This document shows positions 52,432 through 63,205 of a stretch of DNA of 63,953 nucleotides, one piece after another. The DNA lies in the NCBI GenBank assembly GCA_902588595.1, contig CACIPT010000002.1, positions 1 through 63,953 on the forward strand, read 5' to 3'. The DNA is from an uncultured Pelagibacteraceae bacterium (GTDB lineage: Bacteria; Pseudomonadota; Alphaproteobacteria; Pelagibacterales; Pelagibacteraceae). Under the pieces are notes generated by a model, which was given only the letters and a program-made list of their open reading frames with translations, had not been told where the DNA came from and ran no database searches. Every line of letters starts with the position of its first letter. Position 1 is the stretch's first letter. Position numbers and translations under genes: made by a program.

Positions 52432-53664
52432 TTAACCAATAACTGCACCAACATTGAAAATTGGAGCATACATTGCAAGCATAAGTCCACCAATGGTAAC
52501 ACCCATGAATACTATCATAATGGGCTCAATAAGGCTTGAAAGGTTTCCAACCGCCGTATCAAATTCTTCCTCATAATAAATTGCAACAGAGCCAAACATT
52601 TCATCTAGACTTCCTGTTTGTTCGCCTACTGAAATTAATTGGCTAAAAGTTGGTGGAAATACTTTTTCTTTATTAAAAAGATCTGTAAGCGTTTCTCCAG
52701 AAAAAACTCCTTTTTTAACATTTTCCAAAGCTTCAACTACAATTGTATTATTTGTAACAGATTTTGCTATATCAATACTTTCAATTAAATCTACCCCCGC
52801 TTGGTTAAGATTTCCAAGAACCATTGACACTTTCGCTAAAATAGATTTTGAAAGTAAATTTCCAAATAATGGCATTTTAAGTACAAATGCATGCCACGAT
52901 TTTCTAATGCCATAACTCTTTGCAATTAAATATTTAAAAACTGCCACAAAACCAATTATACTTAAAAATAAAATTAATCCTCCAGATGATCTTAAAAATT
53001 CACTCATTGCCATAATAACTGCTGTTGGAGTAGGCAATTTATCTCCCATTCCCATACCTTCATACATTTTAACAAAGGTTGGAACAACATTCATTAACAT
53101 GAAAACTGTAACACTAACTGCAACTGTTAAAAGCACTCCTGGATAAAAAAATGCACTTTTAATTTGTGATTTAATTTTTTCTTTTTTTTCTAAGTTGGTT
53201 ACAATTTTATTTAAAAAAACATCTAATTTACCACTGGCTTCACCAGCTTTAATTAAGTTTACAACAACGATATCAAATACTTTTGGATGTTTTTCAAAAC
53301 ATTTTGATAATGCATTACCAGATTCTAAATCTTTCTTAATTGTTTCAATAATTTTTTTCATGCCTTTAGCAGTTGTTTGATTGGATAACATTTCTAAAGT
53401 ATTTAAAACTGGAAGACCTGCTCTCAACATTGTTGCAAACTGTTTACAAAAAACTAATATATCTTTTGCTTTAACACCTGTTCCAAATGATAAGGATGTT
53501 TTGTCTTTCTTTTTTTCAACTTTCTTTTTTTTTGATTGAACTAATTTTGTGATTATTATTTTTTTTTCTTTAAGTTTATGAGAAGCTTCTGCATTATTTA
53601 AAGCTTCAATTTCGCCTTCAACATATTTGTTTTGGAAAATACCTTTGTATTCAAAATTTAGCAT
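52432..53664 (-). CDS. pilC: type IV pilus inner membrane platform protein PilC
   Basis: FCKQFATMLRAGLPVLNTLEML, IIETIKKDLESGNALSKCFEKHPKVFD, SSLIEPIMIVFMGVTIGGLMLAMYAPIF. Confidence 0.93.
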   Translation of the reverse strand: MLNFEYKGIFQNKYVEGEIEALNNAEASHKLKEKKIIITKLVQSKKKKVEKKKDKTSLSFGTGVKAKDILVFCKQFATMLRAGLPVLNTLEMLSNQTTAKGMKKIIETIKKDLESGNALSKCFEKHPKVFDIVVVNLIKAGEASGKLDVFLNKIVTNLEKKEKIKSQIKSAFFYPGVLLTVAVSVTVFMLMNVVPTFVKMYEGMGMGDKLPTPTAVIMAMSEFLRSSGGLILFLSIIGFVAVFKYLIAKSYGIRKSWHAFVLKMPLFGNLLSKSILAKVSMVLGNLNQAGVDLIESIDIAKSVTNNTIVVEALENVKKGVFSGETLTDLFNKEKVFPPTFSQLISVGEQTGSLDEMFGSVAIYYEEEFDTAVGNLSSLIEPIMIVFMGVTIGGLMLAMYAPIFNVGAVIG

Positions 53665-55361
53665 TAAGATTGCAGAACCCTTTCAAATTCTGAAAAAGAC
53701 ATATCTCCACTTAATAAAAGATCATGTCCCATTTCTTGCATTCTTTTGAAACCATTTTTTTTTGCAATTCCATTTAGTTCAGCTTGGCTTAAATCTGATA
53801 AAATTCCTTGTTTTAATTCTTTATCAATTTCAAGAATTTCATATACACCCATTCTTCCTTTGTAACCTGTGTTACTGCATTGATCACAACCTTTTCCTTT
53901 ATATATTGTTGCTCTTGCAGATTGCTCCGGTAAGAAACCAATTGAATTTAACAACTTAGGAGTAACATTCTCATCTTTTTCACGGCACTCAGAGCAATTT
54001 CTTCTAGCCAATCTTTGTGCCATAATTAAACTTAAAGCAGCCGATATTAGATAATTTGGTGTGCCCATATTTTGTAATCTAGTTATTGAACTTGGCGCAT
54101 CATTTGTGTGAAGAGTGCTAAAAACTAAGTGTCCTGTTAATGATGCCTTTAGTGCAATATCAACAGTTGCTTTATCTCTGATCTCTCCAACCAATATTAC
54201 TTCTGGGTCTTGTCTTAAAAAAGATCTTAGAGCTTCCTCAAAAGTATATCCGATAGCTTCTTTTACTTGAACTTGCCCAACACCTTCTAGCTCATATTCA
54301 ACTGGATCCTCTGCAGTTAAAATATTCATTCCAGGTTTGTTGATGTGTTTTAAAACACTGTACAAAGTTGTTGTTTTACCACTTCCTGTGGGTCCAGTAA
54401 CTAGCACCATTCCTTGAGGGGATGTAATTGCTTTAGTAAGTTTTTCTAAATCTTTGCTCTCAAAACCAAGTTCGCTTAATTTCTTTTCGCCAGCCTCTTT
54501 ATTTAAAATCCTCATAACAATTCGTTCATTGTTTTTGGTTGGTAGTATTGAAACCCTCAAATCTACTTCTTTAGTATCTGATTTAAATGTGCTTGCGCCG
54601 TCTTGAGGTATACGTCTTTCAGCAATATCTAACTTACTTATAATTTTTATTCTTGTTACAACTGCATTATAATTTTCAAACAAAAATTTAGAATAATCAT
54701 TCATAATTCTTAATATTCCATCCACTCTAAATCTTACTTGTGCAGAATCTCTAAAGCATTCAATATGAATATCGCTGGCTCCTAAATTGATTGCCTCTGT
54801 TATTAATTTATTACCAAAAACAATTACTTCTGATCCAACTTCTATAAGTTCATCATCATTTTTTTTAATTTTTTCAACTTTTACATTAGTTGGTGAAATT
54901 TTTTTATTTTCTAATTTTTTAAACCTCTCGGTAAAATTATAGATGTCAGATATTGGAGCAGCATATAATTCTGGTTCCATTTTAGTCATTGTTTTTAAAT
55001 TTTTCATTAAACTTAATTTAGAACCATCTGGAATTGCTATTTTTAAAATATTCCCAGCAATTTCAAAAGGCACCAAATGATTTTCTTCTATAAACCTTAA
55101 ATCAAGAATTTTTTTTAATTTTTCATCTATTTTTTTTTGATTTAAATCAACTGTTTCTAAAGAATATGAATTAGCTAACAATCTTGAAATTTTTTCTTCA
55201 CTAGTTAAATTTAATTCAATTGCAGTTTCAATTTTAGTCTTGCCAACTTCGCTGCTAGTTGAATTTATTTTTGATAATTGAGAAGAATTGATTGCTTCAT
55301 TGTCCAAAAGCATATTTAAAATACTTTGTTCGCTTTTTGAATCTAGTTTTATTTTAACCAT
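53664..55361 (-). CDS. pilB: type IV pilus assembly ATPase PilB
   Basis: N-terminal MshEN-like region; GPTGSGKTTTLYSVLKHIN, LRQDPEVILVGEIRDKATVDIALKASLTGHLVFSTLHTNDAPSSITRL, CxxC zinc site. Confidence 0.94.
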   Translation of the reverse strand: MVKIKLDSKSEQSILNMLLDNEAINSSQLSKINSTSSEVGKTKIETAIELNLTSEEKISRLLANSYSLETVDLNQKKIDEKLKKILDLRFIEENHLVPFEIAGNILKIAIPDGSKLSLMKNLKTMTKMEPELYAAPISDIYNFTERFKKLENKKISPTNVKVEKIKKNDDELIEVGSEVIVFGNKLITEAINLGASDIHIECFRDSAQVRFRVDGILRIMNDYSKFLFENYNAVVTRIKIISKLDIAERRIPQDGASTFKSDTKEVDLRVSILPTKNNERIVMRILNKEAGEKKLSELGFESKDLEKLTKAITSPQGMVLVTGPTGSGKTTTLYSVLKHINKPGMNILTAEDPVEYELEGVGQVQVKEAIGYTFEEALRSFLRQDPEVILVGEIRDKATVDIALKASLTGHLVFSTLHTNDAPSSITRLQNMGTPNYLISAALSLIMAQRLARRNCSECREKDENVTPKLLNSIGFLPEQSARATIYKGKGCDQCSNTGYKGRMGVYEILEIDKELKQGILSDLSQAELNGIAKKNGFKRMQEMGHDLLLSGDMSFSEFERVLQS

Positions 55362-55363
55362 GA

Positions 55364-56917
55364 TTAGTCAATTACTCTAGGAGCTATGAAAATTAACAAC
55401 TCCTTAATTTCGTCTGTTTTATTTTTACTTTTAAATAAGTTTCCTATGACTGGTGCATCTCCTAGTCCAGGAGTTTTGGTTTTTGTATCATTTCTTGTGT
55501 TTTTCTTAATTCCACCAATCACCACTATATCTCCATCACTAACAAGTAACTTTGTTTTAATTTCATTTGTTGAAATTCCAGGTTCGTCTGCGCCAGCAAT
55601 TGTTTTGGGCGCATCATTATTTACTTGAATATCTAATAAAACATTTCCATCTCCTATAATACTTGGCGTAACTGTTAAGGCTAATGCGGCTTCTTTAAAT
55701 TCTGTAGTTGTTGTTCCGTCTGATGTCGTTTGGTATGGAATTTGATCTCCTTGAGTTATGGTTGCTTCTTGATTATTTAAAGTAAATACACTTGGAGAAG
55801 AAAGAATTTCATTTAAACCTAATGATTGTAAAGCTTCCAACTCTACTTTAAGGGCCGCTGTTCCAAAAGTTTTTATAATTCCAATTCCACTAGTTGCACC
55901 TGTTATAGAATTATTTGTAACTGTTCCTGCTGCGGCGCCTAAACTAATTCCACCTGGCGTAGTTGCAGCTCCTCCAATTGAGCCAGTTATGATTTCAGAT
56001 CCTTTTTCGCCTGATACACCTTTTTTACTCATTGCACCAATTCTAGTTCCTAAAGCTTTTGCAAAAGATGATGTAACATCAACTATGAAAGCTTCTATTA
56101 ATACTTGTTTAGTTTTTACATCTATTTCTTTAATAACAGCATCGATCACATCCAAATCTTCTTTGTGACCTCTAACAATGATTGATCTAGTTGTATCTTC
56201 AATTGTTATCTTTAAATTACTCATCACAGTTGCGCCTTCTGCTCCTTGACTTGCAAATAAATCTTCTAAAGTTGTTTTAGCTTGCTCTGGGCTTATATAA
56301 AATAATCTAAATATTTCTGCTATTATTGGCTCAACTGAGTCTTCTAATTCTATTTTTTTCTTTAAAACTTCTGCTCTTGATGATTTTGCTGCTTCTTGTT
56401 CAGTAAGTTTTGCAGGTGTATGAACTCTTATTATTCCGTCTACAGCATTAATATCTGCTACTAAAGTTTTCATATCTAATAAAGTTTGAAAAGCAATATC
56501 CCATCCAACATTATCTATTTTAGCATTAACTGTGCCACTTACTTCATCACCAACTAAAATATTAATTTTTCCAATTTCTGCCATCAAACTCATTACATAT
56601 TTAAAATCTAAACCTTGAAAATTAATACTTATCTTTTGTTTTAGGTTTGTATATTTATCAGGAATAGAAACATAATTTTTTACATTTTGAGTTGTAATTG
56701 TTTTTCTTTTATTTTTTTCAACTACCTTTTTCTTTAATGGTTTTGGACCATCTTTAACTTTTTTTTCTATCTCTTTTTTACCTTCCTTAATAACTTTAGC
56801 TGTATCAATTAATGGTTTATCACCGTGTACTGATACATTTGGTTTTGATGTTTGACACCCTTGTAGAAAAATAAATAATGAAAAAAGAATTATTATTTTT
56901 GTATAATGTTTATTCAT
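55364..56917 (-). CDS. pilQ: type IV pilus secretin PilQ / PulD-like
   Basis: Lipoprotein-like signal FLQGCQ; KISINFQGLDFKYVMSLMAEIGKINILV; VLIEAFIVDVTSSFAKALG; secretin C-terminal TPGLGDAPVIGNLFKSKNKTDEIKELLIFIAPRVI. Confidence 0.92.
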   Translation of the reverse strand: MNKHYTKIIILFSLFIFLQGCQTSKPNVSVHGDKPLIDTAKVIKEGKKEIEKKVKDGPKPLKKKVVEKNKRKTITTQNVKNYVSIPDKYTNLKQKISINFQGLDFKYVMSLMAEIGKINILVGDEVSGTVNAKIDNVGWDIAFQTLLDMKTLVADINAVDGIIRVHTPAKLTEQEAAKSSRAEVLKKKIELEDSVEPIIAEIFRLFYISPEQAKTTLEDLFASQGAEGATVMSNLKITIEDTTRSIIVRGHKEDLDVIDAVIKEIDVKTKQVLIEAFIVDVTSSFAKALGTRIGAMSKKGVSGEKGSEIITGSIGGAATTPGGISLGAAAGTVTNNSITGATSGIGIIKTFGTAALKVELEALQSLGLNEILSSPSVFTLNNQEATITQGDQIPYQTTSDGTTTTEFKEAALALTVTPSIIGDGNVLLDIQVNNDAPKTIAGADEPGISTNEIKTKLLVSDGDIVVIGGIKKNTRNDTKTKTPGLGDAPVIGNLFKSKNKTDEIKELLIFIAPRVID

Positions 56918-56920
56918 AAT

Positions 56921-57361
56921 TTATCCTTCGATCTTTTTTTCCACATTATTCATATAAACTTGAAACAGCTGGTTATCTTGATCCTCAACAATTAAATATT
57001 CATTGGAGATCTCAATTAAAATTGCTCCGTTAGCAATTTCATCATTTTCTTCATATTTAAAGGCACTACCACCTGGTGAAGATAAAATTGCAATTTTTTT
57101 GTTTTTACTAATGATTGTTCCTACCAATCTCATTCCATTTAATAGGCCTCCGCCACTATTCGAATTATCACTAGCTTGTTCGTTTTGACCTGATGAGACA
57201 CTTGAATTTCCTTGAAATGGATCAATTGCAGGTAGCTCTTCTTCATCAAGATTAATTTTTTCTTCATCTGCTGCTTTTAAAACTGACAAATTTGAAAAAA
57301 TAAACAGTGCAAAAATAATTAATAATAATCTTTTATTTATATTCATTTGGTAATCCCACAA
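56921..57361 (-). CDS. pilP: PilP-like periplasmic protein
   Basis: Signal peptide, low-complexity linker, small domain (MRLVGTIISKNKKIAILSSPGGSAFKYEENDEIANGAILIEISNEYLIVEDQ); position between pilQ and pilO. Confidence 0.7.
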   Translation of the reverse strand: MWDYQMNINKRLLLIIFALFIFSNLSVLKAADEEKINLDEEELPAIDPFQGNSSVSSGQNEQASDNSNSGGGLLNGMRLVGTIISKNKKIAILSSPGGSAFKYEENDEIANGAILIEISNEYLIVEDQDNQLFQVYMNNVEKKIEG

Positions 57362-58004
57362 TTGAAATTGTCCCTTTAGACAATACTTGACCTTGAACTT
57401 CTTTTAAAACATTAATTTCTTCCTTATCAAAATTTATTACTTTTGAAGAACTAGCCAATGCTCTTCTAAACTTTAAATAGCCTAGAAAGTTACCTCTTAT
57501 TTCATAATCAACAGGTATTTTAAAATATAATGTTTGTTCATTTCCTGTATTTTCACTGTTTTGATCACTGCTTGTGTTTTCGCCTGAATTATTATTACTA
57601 ACTGCTACAGGTTCTCCTTTTTTTAAATTAACAATAGATAATCCATTGCCTAAAGCAAAGTTACTTATATTTTGATAGAGATCTTCTACCTCTTTTTTAC
57701 TATGAAATAATTTACTATTTTTTTTAAACTCTGGCTCTTTTTCTTTTATAGTTTTTTTTAGAGTAATTATATTATTTTGAAACTCTTCTATTTTCATTTT
57801 GTTTTCAGTCATTAAAGCAATCTGTTCATTTTGAGATTTAACTATAGGAGAAACAAATGCATAATAAATTATTAAAAAAATTATTATAGATCCGAATCCT
57901 ACTCCAAATTTTATCAATAATTTTTTATTACTTAATAAATCTGCTCCTTTAAGTTTAGAAACAAGGTCTTTTACATCTAAATTTTTTAAAGCAGCTAAAT
58001 CCAT
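57333..58004 (-). CDS. pilO: PilO-like inner membrane protein
   Basis: N-terminal TM, coiled coil, C-terminal VDYEIRGNFLGYLKFRRALASSSKVINFDKEEI; gene order. Confidence 0.78.
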   Translation of the reverse strand: MDLAALKNLDVKDLVSKLKGADLLSNKKLLIKFGVGFGSIIIFLIIYYAFVSPIVKSQNEQIALMTENKMKIEEFQNNIITLKKTIKEKEPEFKKNSKLFHSKKEVEDLYQNISNFALGNGLSIVNLKKGEPVAVSNNNSGENTSSDQNSENTGNEQTLYFKIPVDYEIRGNFLGYLKFRRALASSSKVINFDKEEINVLKEVQGQVLSKGTISIVGLPNEYK

Positions 58005-60184
58005 TATATTTTTAATTTACAATTAATTATAAATCCCTTTTTGTTATTACTTTGACTACTTTCGCTCTCAACCTTCATGGCTGCAAGTGAAGCTTGTTCT
58101 ATCAAAGACTTTCCATTTAAATTTCCTATAAAATTTAAAATATCTTGATCAGAAAATGCCATGCCTTCAATGATTACATTGTTAACACCATCAAATGTCA
58201 TTTTGGTAAAATTAACTCTTATAGGAACGCTTCTAGTTATTTGTGCTAAAGCTCTATAAGAAGCTGTTTGATTTGAATTAACCAATTTTCCAAGTTCTAA
58301 AGACTTGTCCATTTCTCTCTTCTTTTTTATTAGTTTAGAAAATTCCAAATTATATTTATCAAATTCCATTTGAACTTGATCAAAGTCAGCTAATATTTTT
58401 TTGTTGCTGTTAATCTGGAAGAAAGAAAATCCTATTAGTAATAAGTATATGGCAGCTATAGAAATTGCCAAACCTTTAAAAGCAAACCCAGATAAGAATT
58501 TTAATCTGCCTTGTTGTCGAATTGCATCTCTGTTCGGAAGTAAGTTAATATTTTTAACTGCTGTAACAAATTTATAATATCCAAATACATCCAATTTTCT
58601 ATAAGCAAGTCCTATTACGGGTGCAATTGTAGATTTATTTTCTATGTTAGTTTTTTCAGCATTATATGATGGTATTGCAACTCCTTCCAAAGGATCAAAT
58701 AATGAAAATCCAACAGTTGGTAAATTTTTTTTAAAAACTGGCAACAAATTATAAATATTTTTTAATGAGCTTACAACTTGTATATTAGTAATTTTATTTT
58801 CATGTTTTGATTCATAGTCTGATAAAGCTTGTTTAATTTGCATAGCATACCTTCGAACAACAGCCTCAGCTTCTGTGTTTGTTGGTCCTTCTATAATTTG
58901 GCTCATCAATTCTTTTTCTGGTTGACGTAAGAAAACATCAGTGATTACTGGTGTGTTGTTATGAATTATCATTAAGTAGTTTTCATCTCCACTAATTTCT
59001 AATATTGCAGAATTTCCTTTATCTGTAATAGTTTTAAATTTACTGTTGTCGTATGCATTCTTTAATGTGAAACATTTAACATCGACTATAACTGGATTTA
59101 GTCCTGCTTTCTTTACAATTCCAGAATAAGAATTTACATCAGATAATTTTGAAGCAACAAACAAAATTTCCATAGTATTATTTTTGCTATTTCTATTTAT
59201 TATTTGATGAAAAATTGAATAATCATTTAAATTATCAGTCAATTGAACTAAATTTTCCCATAATGAATCTGTTTCAATTGCTTTTTGTAATTCCTCATCG
59301 GTCATTAATGGACTTTGAACAACTCTTATAATTGCACTAGTAACTGGGATTGACATTGCAATATTTTTTGAAGTTATTTTAGCATTAGCCATTGCTAAAT
59401 TTATTTCTTCGGCAATATAATCTTTATTTTCTAAAACATTTTCTGTAATTTTTTCTTGGTCCAATAAACGATAAGAAAACTTATCCAAAATCCAATTTTC
59501 ATCTTTATCTTGAGAAACTTGACAAACTCTTATTGCATCTTTTGTTATATCTAAACCAGCAATCTCTTCTCCTGCAACACTTAATTTAGAAACTTTTGAT
59601 TGAAAAATATTCTTGAAAAAAGATCCTAACTTTTTTTTGCTAGGACTTTTGTTTTTTGATTCAGGAGTTGAATTACCATCACTTTTGGACTTGCCGAACT
59701 TTATATTTTTTAATTTTTCAAACATTGATGACTTTAATTCTTTATCGGTTGGTTTGTCACTCGTAATAATATTTTCATTAACTTCATCATCACTTGTTTT
59801 AGAGGGATTAATATTTAAGACTTCTTCATTTTTTTTAGCATCTATTGCTTTATCTTCTGCTTGAGCTTGAAGATTATCAAACCATTTCTCTAAAATTGGT
59901 ATTGCTTCATCTAAATTTGTTGTTCCTGATGAAGAAACCTTTTGTTTTCCATTAATATAGGTTCTTCCAACCCAATTTTTTGATTTTAATTCTCCTTTGT
60001 ACTTATCTTGGCGAACATATATGTGAAGTTTGTCATCTTTTTTATGGATAACCCTATGTTCTGTATTAGATTCCCCTTTAGATTGTGATAAATCTTCACT
60101 TTCTTTAGGCTTTGAATCGCTTTCCTTATCCGTTAAATTATCATTTACTAAATCATCAGTTGTATTTTTTATTTCATCATCCAT
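58004..60184 (-). CDS. PilM-PilN fusion with N-terminal extension carrying an integrase arm-like region
   Basis: PilM-like actin-fold region (EIAGLDITKDAIRVCQVSQD...AMSIPVTSAIIRVV) fused to PilN-like region (NINLLPNRDAIRQQGRLKF, TM, coiled coil, ITRSVPIRVNFTKMTFDGVNNVIIEGMAFSDQDILNFIGNL). Start placed at MDDEIK (60184) rather than ORF start 60223. Confidence 0.82.
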   Translation of the reverse strand: MDDEIKNTTDDLVNDNLTDKESDSKPKESEDLSQSKGESNTEHRVIHKKDDKLHIYVRQDKYKGELKSKNWVGRTYINGKQKVSSSGTTNLDEAIPILEKWFDNLQAQAEDKAIDAKKNEEVLNINPSKTSDDEVNENIITSDKPTDKELKSSMFEKLKNIKFGKSKSDGNSTPESKNKSPSKKKLGSFFKNIFQSKVSKLSVAGEEIAGLDITKDAIRVCQVSQDKDENWILDKFSYRLLDQEKITENVLENKDYIAEEINLAMANAKITSKNIAMSIPVTSAIIRVVQSPLMTDEELQKAIETDSLWENLVQLTDNLNDYSIFHQIINRNSKNNTMEILFVASKLSDVNSYSGIVKKAGLNPVIVDVKCFTLKNAYDNSKFKTITDKGNSAILEISGDENYLMIIHNNTPVITDVFLRQPEKELMSQIIEGPTNTEAEAVVRRYAMQIKQALSDYESKHENKITNIQVVSSLKNIYNLLPVFKKNLPTVGFSLFDPLEGVAIPSYNAEKTNIENKSTIAPVIGLAYRKLDVFGYYKFVTAVKNINLLPNRDAIRQQGRLKFLSGFAFKGLAISIAAIYLLLIGFSFFQINSNKKILADFDQVQMEFDKYNLEFSKLIKKKREMDKSLELGKLVNSNQTASYRALAQITRSVPIRVNFTKMTFDGVNNVIIEGMAFSDQDILNFIGNLNGKSLIEQASLAAMKVESESSQSNNKKGFIINCKLKI

Positions 60185-60194
60185 AATTATAAAA

Positions 60195-60205
60195 ACTCTA
60201 ACACA
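60195..60205 (-). repeat. inverted copy of TGTGTTAGAGT 10 nt upstream of the PilM-PilN start codon
   Basis: Plus-strand ACTCTAACACA. Confidence 0.8.
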
Positions 60206-60231
60206 TTTTAATAAAACTAACAAATAATTTA

Positions 60232-60520
60232 TGTGTTAGAGTTAAAATATTTTGTGTTAGAATCTATAATTTAATCATTTTTAATAAAATATAATCATTT
60301 TATTAAAAAATCCCCATAAAATATAGGTTATTTGAATTTAACTTATTAATTCGAAATTTTATTAAAATTCTTTAATTTCTTGTGTTAGAGTTAATTTTTT
60401 TTGTGTTAGAGTTAACAGATTTTATAATTTATTTTATTTTTTAATAAAAATTCATATAAATCAACGATTTTATAATTTTTACATAATTTGTGTTAGAGTA
60501 TTATAATTTTGTGTTAGAGA
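60232..60520 (+). repeat. six direct copies of TGTGTTAGA(G/A)(T/A) in three pairs, each with 21-bp start-to-start spacing
   Basis: Starts at 60232/60253, 60381/60402, 60489/60510; consensus TGTGTTAGAGT with one mismatch at 60253 and one at 60510. Confidence 0.9.
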
Positions 60521-60529
60521 AATTTGACT

Positions 60530-63205
60530 TTAATAATTTTCTATCCATTTTTCAAGCTGAACTTCATTTCCTGTGTCTTTTGCATCAGATTTACCTGTAA
60601 TTATGTTATCTTTTGAAGTAAATCCTGAAATATTCTTATTTGCCTCCCCAGCAATACCAATATATAGATTATCGCCCTGTTTTACTACTTTTGATAGAAC
60701 TCCAGTACCAATATTAACATTTAACACTGTATTTCCACATTTAGCATTAAATGCCTTAAGTATTGCTTTTCCTGTTTTACAGGCATTTGTGCTTGAAGTA
60801 GGCTCATATAGAGGGAAATATACCCTATCTTTATCAATTGTAGGCTCTGCAGTTAGTTTTTGAGCATTTGGAAGGTTTACATACCACCCTAAATCAGTGT
60901 CTCCAGGGCAAACTGGAGCTGTTTTACATCTACTTATGTCTCCTGCTGGACTAACGTTAACATAATTAGGGAAATTTTTGTCTTTTATACCATAAGCTCT
61001 GTTTTGAATTTTGTTTGATTGTTCTTGAAGCTTTTGAGTATTACCTGTTCCGAAATATAACCAAAGATAATTATCATTATTTATCGTTACTTCAGGTCTT
61101 GTGTAAATATATCTACCGTTTTCTGACGTTGACTCAGCAGTAAACAAAGTAGTTGATGGTACAACTTCTTTAATTGTTTTGTATGTATCACTTTGAGAAT
61201 TTGTATCTATAGTAAATTTTTCTGTTAAATTTATTTTTGTTAACTTTCCTTCAAGATCAGTTGCATAAACAATTGCTCCGTCATAATTTGCCTTGGTAGT
61301 TCCATCGGCAGTAATTACACTAAGATCGGCGGGTAAAGAATTAACTATATCATTTGTGACTCTTTTAAAACTTACATGTCCATAATCAGGCTTAGGAGGA
61401 CCTCCATTTCGAGTGTTTGGCCAAGATTCGTCAAATGTTACTTTTTCTACTGAAACTATATTTCCATTAGTAGTGTATGAAATTGTATGTCCAACTGGAG
61501 GATTAAATTCTGCTATAATAGATTCGCCTTTTGAACTATCATAATTCACATTAGGATTCCAGGCAGATACATTAAACACGGTATTATTGTTAGTTAAAAT
61601 TCCGCCTACTCTTTTAAATAAACGTCCATTTCCAACTCCAATATGTTTAGATTTATCCTCTATATCAATCACTTTAAGCAATCTTCCTTCGTCTTCAATA
61701 TCCATAACAAATACTGCAGATCCATAGTTAGGATTAACTGCTTGGTTATATCCTCCACCAAAAACTGCTACCCATTTATCCTTTCCATCAACATTAATTC
61801 TAATAATTCTTGGTCTAGACCATGTTTCTCCTAATTTTCTATAATCATATTCCGGAAGAATGCTGCCACCTCTATAACCAAACTCTGACTTGGCCCCATC
61901 TATATCCCAATGTTTTATTGCTTTATTTGATGGATCATTTTCTATTGCAAATAAATGCTTAGGATTATTAATATCTGTAATGTCTAATGCAAATATTCCA
62001 TGACCACCCGCACCAATACCACTTATAAGAACAGTTCTCCATCTTGGATTGTCAGTACTATCATTTGGAGTATCATCTATGTAAATATCTTTAACAACTG
62101 GTGATCCATCAATTCCATAAATTGCATTCGTTGCATTAGCCTTGCTTGATGGAATTCTTTCAAAATTTCCATGTAAAACTGGTGGTATATATCCCCAAAG
62201 TTCCTCACCGTCAGAAGTTTTAAATGCATGTAATATTCCATTATTAGCACCGCCTATAATTACTTCAGTTCTAGTTCTACAAGGACCTCCACAATCACCT
62301 CCATTTTTAAAATTATTGTAATTTTTTTGTGATCTATAATAAGTATCTGTTTTTTGAAAATTTGCATTTCCAGTATCTGCTGTTGACGCTTCAGGAGCTC
62401 CTACAACAATTAAATCAGAATGATATATGTCGGCAAGTTTATGTATAGATTCTGTTTTGTTATTGTCTGCGTCCTGATCATAAGTATCAACACCTCTTAT
62501 AAAGTTAATTAAATTATCAACTTCAGTGTCTGTTGGTGATTGACTAGGAAATAAAAGTGGTTTTAACTCATCTCTGTTGCTTGTAGTAAAATTATTAGTA
62601 CCAGTAGAACTTATCCCTGTTGTCCAAATACTTCTTGAAGATGCTTTTTTACTATTTAGTTTATCTGCGGCATCCCACTGGACTGCACCAAACGAACCAT
62701 TAGAGTTCAACTTATATTTTTTAACACTTCCTTTCCATTGTTTATTTTTTTCATATTCAAACGTTGCCTGATAAATAAAATCACCTTTTGATACATCTGA
62801 CATTACGGCAGGAGTTGTAAAAGTTAGTCGTCCAGAAATTGCCTGTTTTATAGCATCGGTAAGTTTTGCTAATAATTGAGTTTCATTATCTGCATATAAG
62901 GGAGAAGTAGTTCCACCTTTTTGAGCTAAAGTTTTATAATTATTATTTGCACCCCCTAAGGCAAAACCAACCGCAAATGTTTTTATATTGTATGCATTAT
63001 TAATTTGGTTTGCAACTGCAAGCACTGAATTATGGCTACCCCAATAACCATCACTAATTACAACTAAATAATTTTGCGAGCAACTTTTATTCCAGTTTGC
63101 AACTTGTCCACTTGTAAAATAGTTTCTAGCAGTATTCATAGCTCTCAATAAATTAGTACCGCCTCCAGCTCTCACACTATCTATTGTTGTAATATTCCAT
63201 TACAT
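60530..63205 (-). CDS. pilY1: PilY1-like pilus tip protein, C-terminal part (rest of VWA domain plus beta-propeller)
   Basis: AGGGTNLLRAMNTARNYF, YLVVISDGYWG; EVIIGGANNGILHAFKTSDGEELWGYIPP; frame is open upstream of the ATG at 63175 (…WNITTIDSVRAGGG). Confidence 0.85.

Noticed and set aside
60232-60520. CRISPR array interpretation of the TGTGTTAGAGT repeats
   Set aside because: Repeat is only ~11 bp, gaps are 10, 10, 10 bp within pairs and much larger between pairs, and no cas genes are present.
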